From Fimenecus sp051881455 (lineage in GTDB: Bacteria; Bacillota; Clostridia; Oscillospirales; Acutalibacteraceae): a DNA stretch of 16,396 nucleotides. The stretch is from positions 1-16,396 of the forward strand of contig JBJEPX010000013.1 of assembly GCA_051881455.1 (NCBI GenBank), read 5' to 3'. A program made the position numbers and the translations under genes. Below, piece after piece: positions 14,162 through 16,396 of this stretch (positions are counted from its first letter, which is position 1; each line of letters opens with the position of its first letter). The notes beneath the pieces are model-generated. The model was not told where the DNA came from, made no database searches, and saw only the letters and a program-made list of their open reading frames with translations.

Positions 14162-15718
14162 CTACTTTGCAAAATCAATCGCACGGTTCTCTCTTACAAT
14201 ATTAACCTTAATCTGACCGGGATATTCAAGCTCTTCCTCGATTTTTTGAGCAACCTGCCTTGCAACAAGTACCATCTTTTCATCGGAAACCTGGTCGGGA
14301 TTAACCATAATTCTGATTTCCCTGCCCGCCTGAATTGCAAAGGACTTTTCAACACCCTCAAATGATGTTGCGATTTCTTCAAGCTTTTCAAGACGCTTGA
14401 TGTAGTTCTGAACATTTTCGCGCCTTGCGCCGGGGCGTGCGGCGGAAACAGCGTCGGCAGCCTGAACGAGAACAGCAACAACTGTTTTTGCCTCTATCTC
14501 GCCGTGATGAGCGGCAATAGCATGAACAATATTGTCGTGCTCCTTGTACTTTTTAGCGGCCTCAACGCCAAGTTCAATGTGAGAGCCTTCAAACTCACGG
14601 TCAAGAGCCTTGCCTATATCGTGGAGAAGGCCTGCGCGCTTTGCCGCCTTAACATCGGCGCCGAGTTCTGCCGCCATAAGACCCGCGATATAAGAAACCT
14701 CCAAAGAATGGTTAAGTACATTCTGACCGTAGCTTGTACGGTATCTTAATTTACCGAGAAGCTTAACAAGCTCGGGATGAACACCGTTGACGCCTGCGTC
14801 AATAACGGCTCTTTCACCTGTTTGTTTAATTGTATGCTCAACCTCACGCTTTGACTTTTCAAACATTTCCTCAATGCGTGCAGGGTGAATTCTGCCGTCC
14901 TGAATAAGCTTTTCAAGAGTAAGGCGTGCAACCTCACGGCGAACGGGGTCAAAGCTTGAAACGGTAATCGCCTCAGGCGTGTCGTCAATAATAAGGTCAA
15001 CGCCTGTAATTGTTTCAAGAGTTCTGATGTTTCTGCCCTCTCTGCCGATAATTCTGCCCTTCATTTCATCGTTGGGAAGATTTACAACGGAAACCGTTGC
15101 CTCGGCGGCATGGTCGGCGGCACAGCGTTGAATAGCCGTTGAAATAATCTCACGGGCAAGCTCCTCGCTCTCGTCACGGGTGCGCTGTTCGTAATCAAGG
15201 ATTTTAACAGCCTTTTCGTGAGTGAGAGATTCGTCAAGCTGTTCCATAAGCAGAGCCTTTGCCTGCTCCTTAGTGTAACCGCTGACTTTTTCCAGCATTT
15301 CAAGCTCACTGCGTTTGAGTCTTTCAACCTCTTCCATACGGTCATCTGCCGCTTTGATTTTTTCAGCCAAAAGCTCTTCTTTTTTCTCAATGTTTTCGGT
15401 TTTTTTGTCGAGAGACTCCTCTTTTTGAATGAGGCGTCTTTCCTGCCTTTGAACCTCTGCCCGTCTTTCACGAAGCTCTCTGTCGGCTTCGTTTCTTAAC
15501 TTGTGTATTTCGTCCTTAGCTTCAAGAATAGCTTCTTTTTTCTTGTTTTCGGCAGTCTGAACCGCCTGATTAACAATTCTTAACGCTTCTTCGTTGGCAG
15601 AGCCTATTTCAGCTTCCGCAACTCTTTTGCGGTGAATACCGCCGAGCACAAATCCCAGTGCTCCGAACACAACGGCAGAGACAACGGCAATAACCACAGT
15701 AACCAAAATATTAGGCAT
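14162..15718 (-). CDS. rny: Ribonuclease Y
   Basis: A membrane-anchored endoribonuclease that starts mRNA decay in Firmicutes. The 518-residue protein shows the full architecture: an N-terminal transmembrane helix (about 3-27), a long charged coiled coil (about 30-190), a KH RNA-binding domain with GRIIGREGRN (221-230), and an HD phosphohydrolase domain with His337 (NHSLEVS) and His366-Asp367 (LLHDIGK). Length is normal. AGGAGG stands 7 bases before the ATG. A consensus promoter and a 5' leader of about 100 bases lie upstream. It is the first gene of the leftward rny-ymdB block. Confidence 0.98.
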   Translation of the reverse strand: MPNILVTVVIAVVSAVVFGALGFVLGGIHRKRVAEAEIGSANEEALRIVNQAVQTAENKKKEAILEAKDEIHKLRNEADRELRERRAEVQRQERRLIQKEESLDKKTENIEKKEELLAEKIKAADDRMEEVERLKRSELEMLEKVSGYTKEQAKALLMEQLDESLTHEKAVKILDYEQRTRDESEELAREIISTAIQRCAADHAAEATVSVVNLPNDEMKGRIIGREGRNIRTLETITGVDLIIDDTPEAITVSSFDPVRREVARLTLEKLIQDGRIHPARIEEMFEKSKREVEHTIKQTGERAVIDAGVNGVHPELVKLLGKLRYRTSYGQNVLNHSLEVSYIAGLMAAELGADVKAAKRAGLLHDIGKALDREFEGSHIELGVEAAKKYKEHDNIVHAIAAHHGEIEAKTVVAVLVQAADAVSAARPGARRENVQNYIKRLEKLEEIATSFEGVEKSFAIQAGREIRIMVNPDQVSDEKMVLVARQVAQKIEEELEYPGQIKVNIVRENRAIDFAK

Positions 15719-15745
15719 TGTCGTTCCTCCTAAATAATAATATTT

Positions 15746-15783
15746 AATTTCAAAAAATATATGGAAAATATGTAATTGAAATT
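15746..15783 (-). promoter_or_regulatory. Hairpin in the rny 5' leader
   Basis: AATTTCAA and TTGAAATT form an 8-bp inverted repeat, extended by one outer pair, around an AU-rich loop that itself contains ATAT/ATAT. It ends about 15 bases before the rny ribosome-binding site. It could affect rny translation or be a site of self-cleavage. AU-rich sequence makes chance pairing possible. Confidence 0.4.
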
Positions 15784-15828
15784 AGATTGATTCGCAGGGA
15801 TATAAAACTACCCCATACTATCTTTATT

Positions 15829-15857
15829 ATTTTACACAAAAACAGGCACGATGTCAA
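15829..15857 (-). promoter_or_regulatory. Promoter of rny
   Basis: On the minus strand TTGACA (15857-15852), a 17-base spacer and TAAAAT (15834-15829). Transcription should begin near 15822, giving a leader of about 100 bases. Confidence 0.85.
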
Positions 15858-15898
15858 GTAAGATATTGGAGTGTATGTGATTTTCCCGTGATTATGCG

Positions 15899-16043
15899 GG
15901 CGATTCACGAATCGCCTACATAATTATATAAAAAGACGGCGGTATTGTAGGGTGCGACGACTCGGCGCACCGAAAAATAACCCCTCTGTCACTCCGTGAC
16001 ATCTCCCCTTTCAGGGGAGACAAGTAATGCGGTGACTTGTAGG
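15899..16043. repeat. Repeat unit A1 (145 bp)
   Basis: Opens with the palindrome GGCGATTC-AC-GAATCGCC (15899-15916). Then comes an AT-rich section, GTAG, a hairpin GGTGCG/CGCACC (15951-15971) and the double hairpin (15987-16001 and 16002-16020). Confidence 0.9.
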
Positions 16044-16188
16044 GGCGATTCACGAATCGCCCGCATAATTATATAAAAAGACGGCGGTATTGTAGGGTGC
16101 GACGACCCGGCGCACCGAAAAATAACCCCTCTGTCACTCCGTGACATCTCCCCTTTCAGGGGAGACAAGTAATGCGGTGATTTGTAGG
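16044..16188. repeat. Repeat unit A2 (145 bp)
   Basis: Same order as A1 at an exact offset of 145: palindrome 16044-16061 and double hairpin 16132-16165. It differs from A1 by only a few substitutions, such as the loop of the GGTGCG/CGCACC hairpin. Confidence 0.9.
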
Positions 16189-16335
16189 GGGGTGCCCACA
16201 CCGTCCCGTGAAATTAAATGTAAACCAACGGCATGATTGTAGGGGGCGACGACTCGGCGCACCGAAAAATAACCCCTCTGTCACTCCGTGACATCTCCCC
16301 TTTCAGGGGAGACAAGTAATGCGGTGATTTGTAGG
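16189..16335. repeat. Repeat unit B1 (147 bp), different front section
   Basis: The front section is unlike A units: a GGTG/CACC short palindrome and CCGTCCCGTG replace the GGCGATTC palindrome and AT-rich section. The core with the double hairpin (16279-16312) is the same as in A2. The GGTGCG arm has become GGGGCG, leaving one mismatch in that hairpin. Confidence 0.88.
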
Positions 16336-16396
16336 GGGGTGCCCACACCGTCCCGTGAAATTAAATGTAAACCAACGGCATGATTGTAGGGGGCGA
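16336..16396. repeat. Repeat unit B2, truncated by the window end
   Basis: The 61 visible bases are identical to the start of unit B1, so the array continues beyond the window. Confidence 0.88.

Larger units (their letters stand above)
15899..16396. repeat. Tandem array of 145-147 bp palindromic units with GTAG feet (REP-like)
   Basis: Three full units and part of a fourth follow one another without spacers and run off the window. A core of about 90 bases is almost identical in the three full copies, with only two C/T differences seen. Each core has a 15-base hairpin (TGTCAC-TCC-GTGACA) directly joined to a 19-base hairpin (TCTCCCCT-TTC-AGGGGAGA). GTAG occurs seven times, at 15947, 16039, 16092, 16184, 16239, 16331 and 16386, each time directly before a G-rich palindrome or near-palindrome. 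This resembles REP/BIME architecture. No gene is supported inside; open frames here are by-products of the repeat. Confidence 0.9.

Noticed and set aside
15989..16201. Minus-strand open frame of 70 codons inside the repeat array
   Set aside because: It is made of repeat sequence (an SPLKGEMSRSDRG-like phrase and a diverged second copy), has no ribosome-binding site, and is of a kind commonly mis-annotated in genomes with this repeat.
15899..16396. CRISPR array
   Set aside because: The period is 145-147 bp with no unique spacers, and the units are multi-hairpin tandem copies. No cas genes are present.

Overview
The window looks like a chromosomal segment of a Gram-positive anaerobe of the class Clostridia, most likely an Oscillospirales/Ruminococcaceae-type gut bacterium. 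This is inferred from a tRNA(Trp)-type T-box riboswitch, the rny-ymdB gene pair, a lipoprotein with a Firmicutes-like signal, strong AGGAGG ribosome-binding sites, TTGACA/TAAAAT promoters and a typical clostridial intergenic palindromic repeat family. Species cannot be assigned from sequence alone. Nearly all of the DNA is housekeeping; the accessory signals sit at the two edges.

Left block (1-4133, minus strand): hom (homoserine dehydrogenase) and lysC (aspartate kinase) form an aspartate-pathway operon closed by an intrinsic terminator, followed by guaB (IMP dehydrogenase). Inside lysC there is a textbook Shine-Dalgarno sequence and in-frame ATG at codon 246, the arrangement known for separately translated beta subunits of Bacillus-type aspartokinase II. 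Immediately after guaB, with one base of overlap, begins the N-terminus of a REP-associated tyrosine transposase (RAYT, Y1 transposase superfamily), cut off by the window edge.

Centre (4134-8121, plus strand): a divergent AT-rich region, then an AI-2E-family membrane protein translationally coupled (ATGA overlap) to a CpsB/YwqE-type PHP-domain phosphatase. A strong promoter and a complete T-box leader with specifier codon UGG precede a stand-alone TrpB2-type tryptophan synthase beta chain. A shared bidirectional terminator ends this block.

Right block (8123-15718, minus strand): rny (RNase Y), ymdB (phosphodiesterase), an orphan family-5 solute-binding lipoprotein, recG (branch-migration helicase), an unassigned TIM-barrel protein and an HSL-like alpha/beta hydrolase, all in one direction with short gaps. 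rny has a consensus promoter and a hairpin in its leader.

Right edge (about 15890-16396): a tandem array of 145-147 bp units built from adjacent perfect hairpins, with GTAG tetranucleotides directly in front of G-rich palindromes. GTAG-footed palindromes are the hallmark of REP elements processed by RAYT transposases, so the partial RAYT at the left edge and the array at the right edge may be parts of one REP/RAYT system. That link is inference. It is the most interesting accessory signal in the window.
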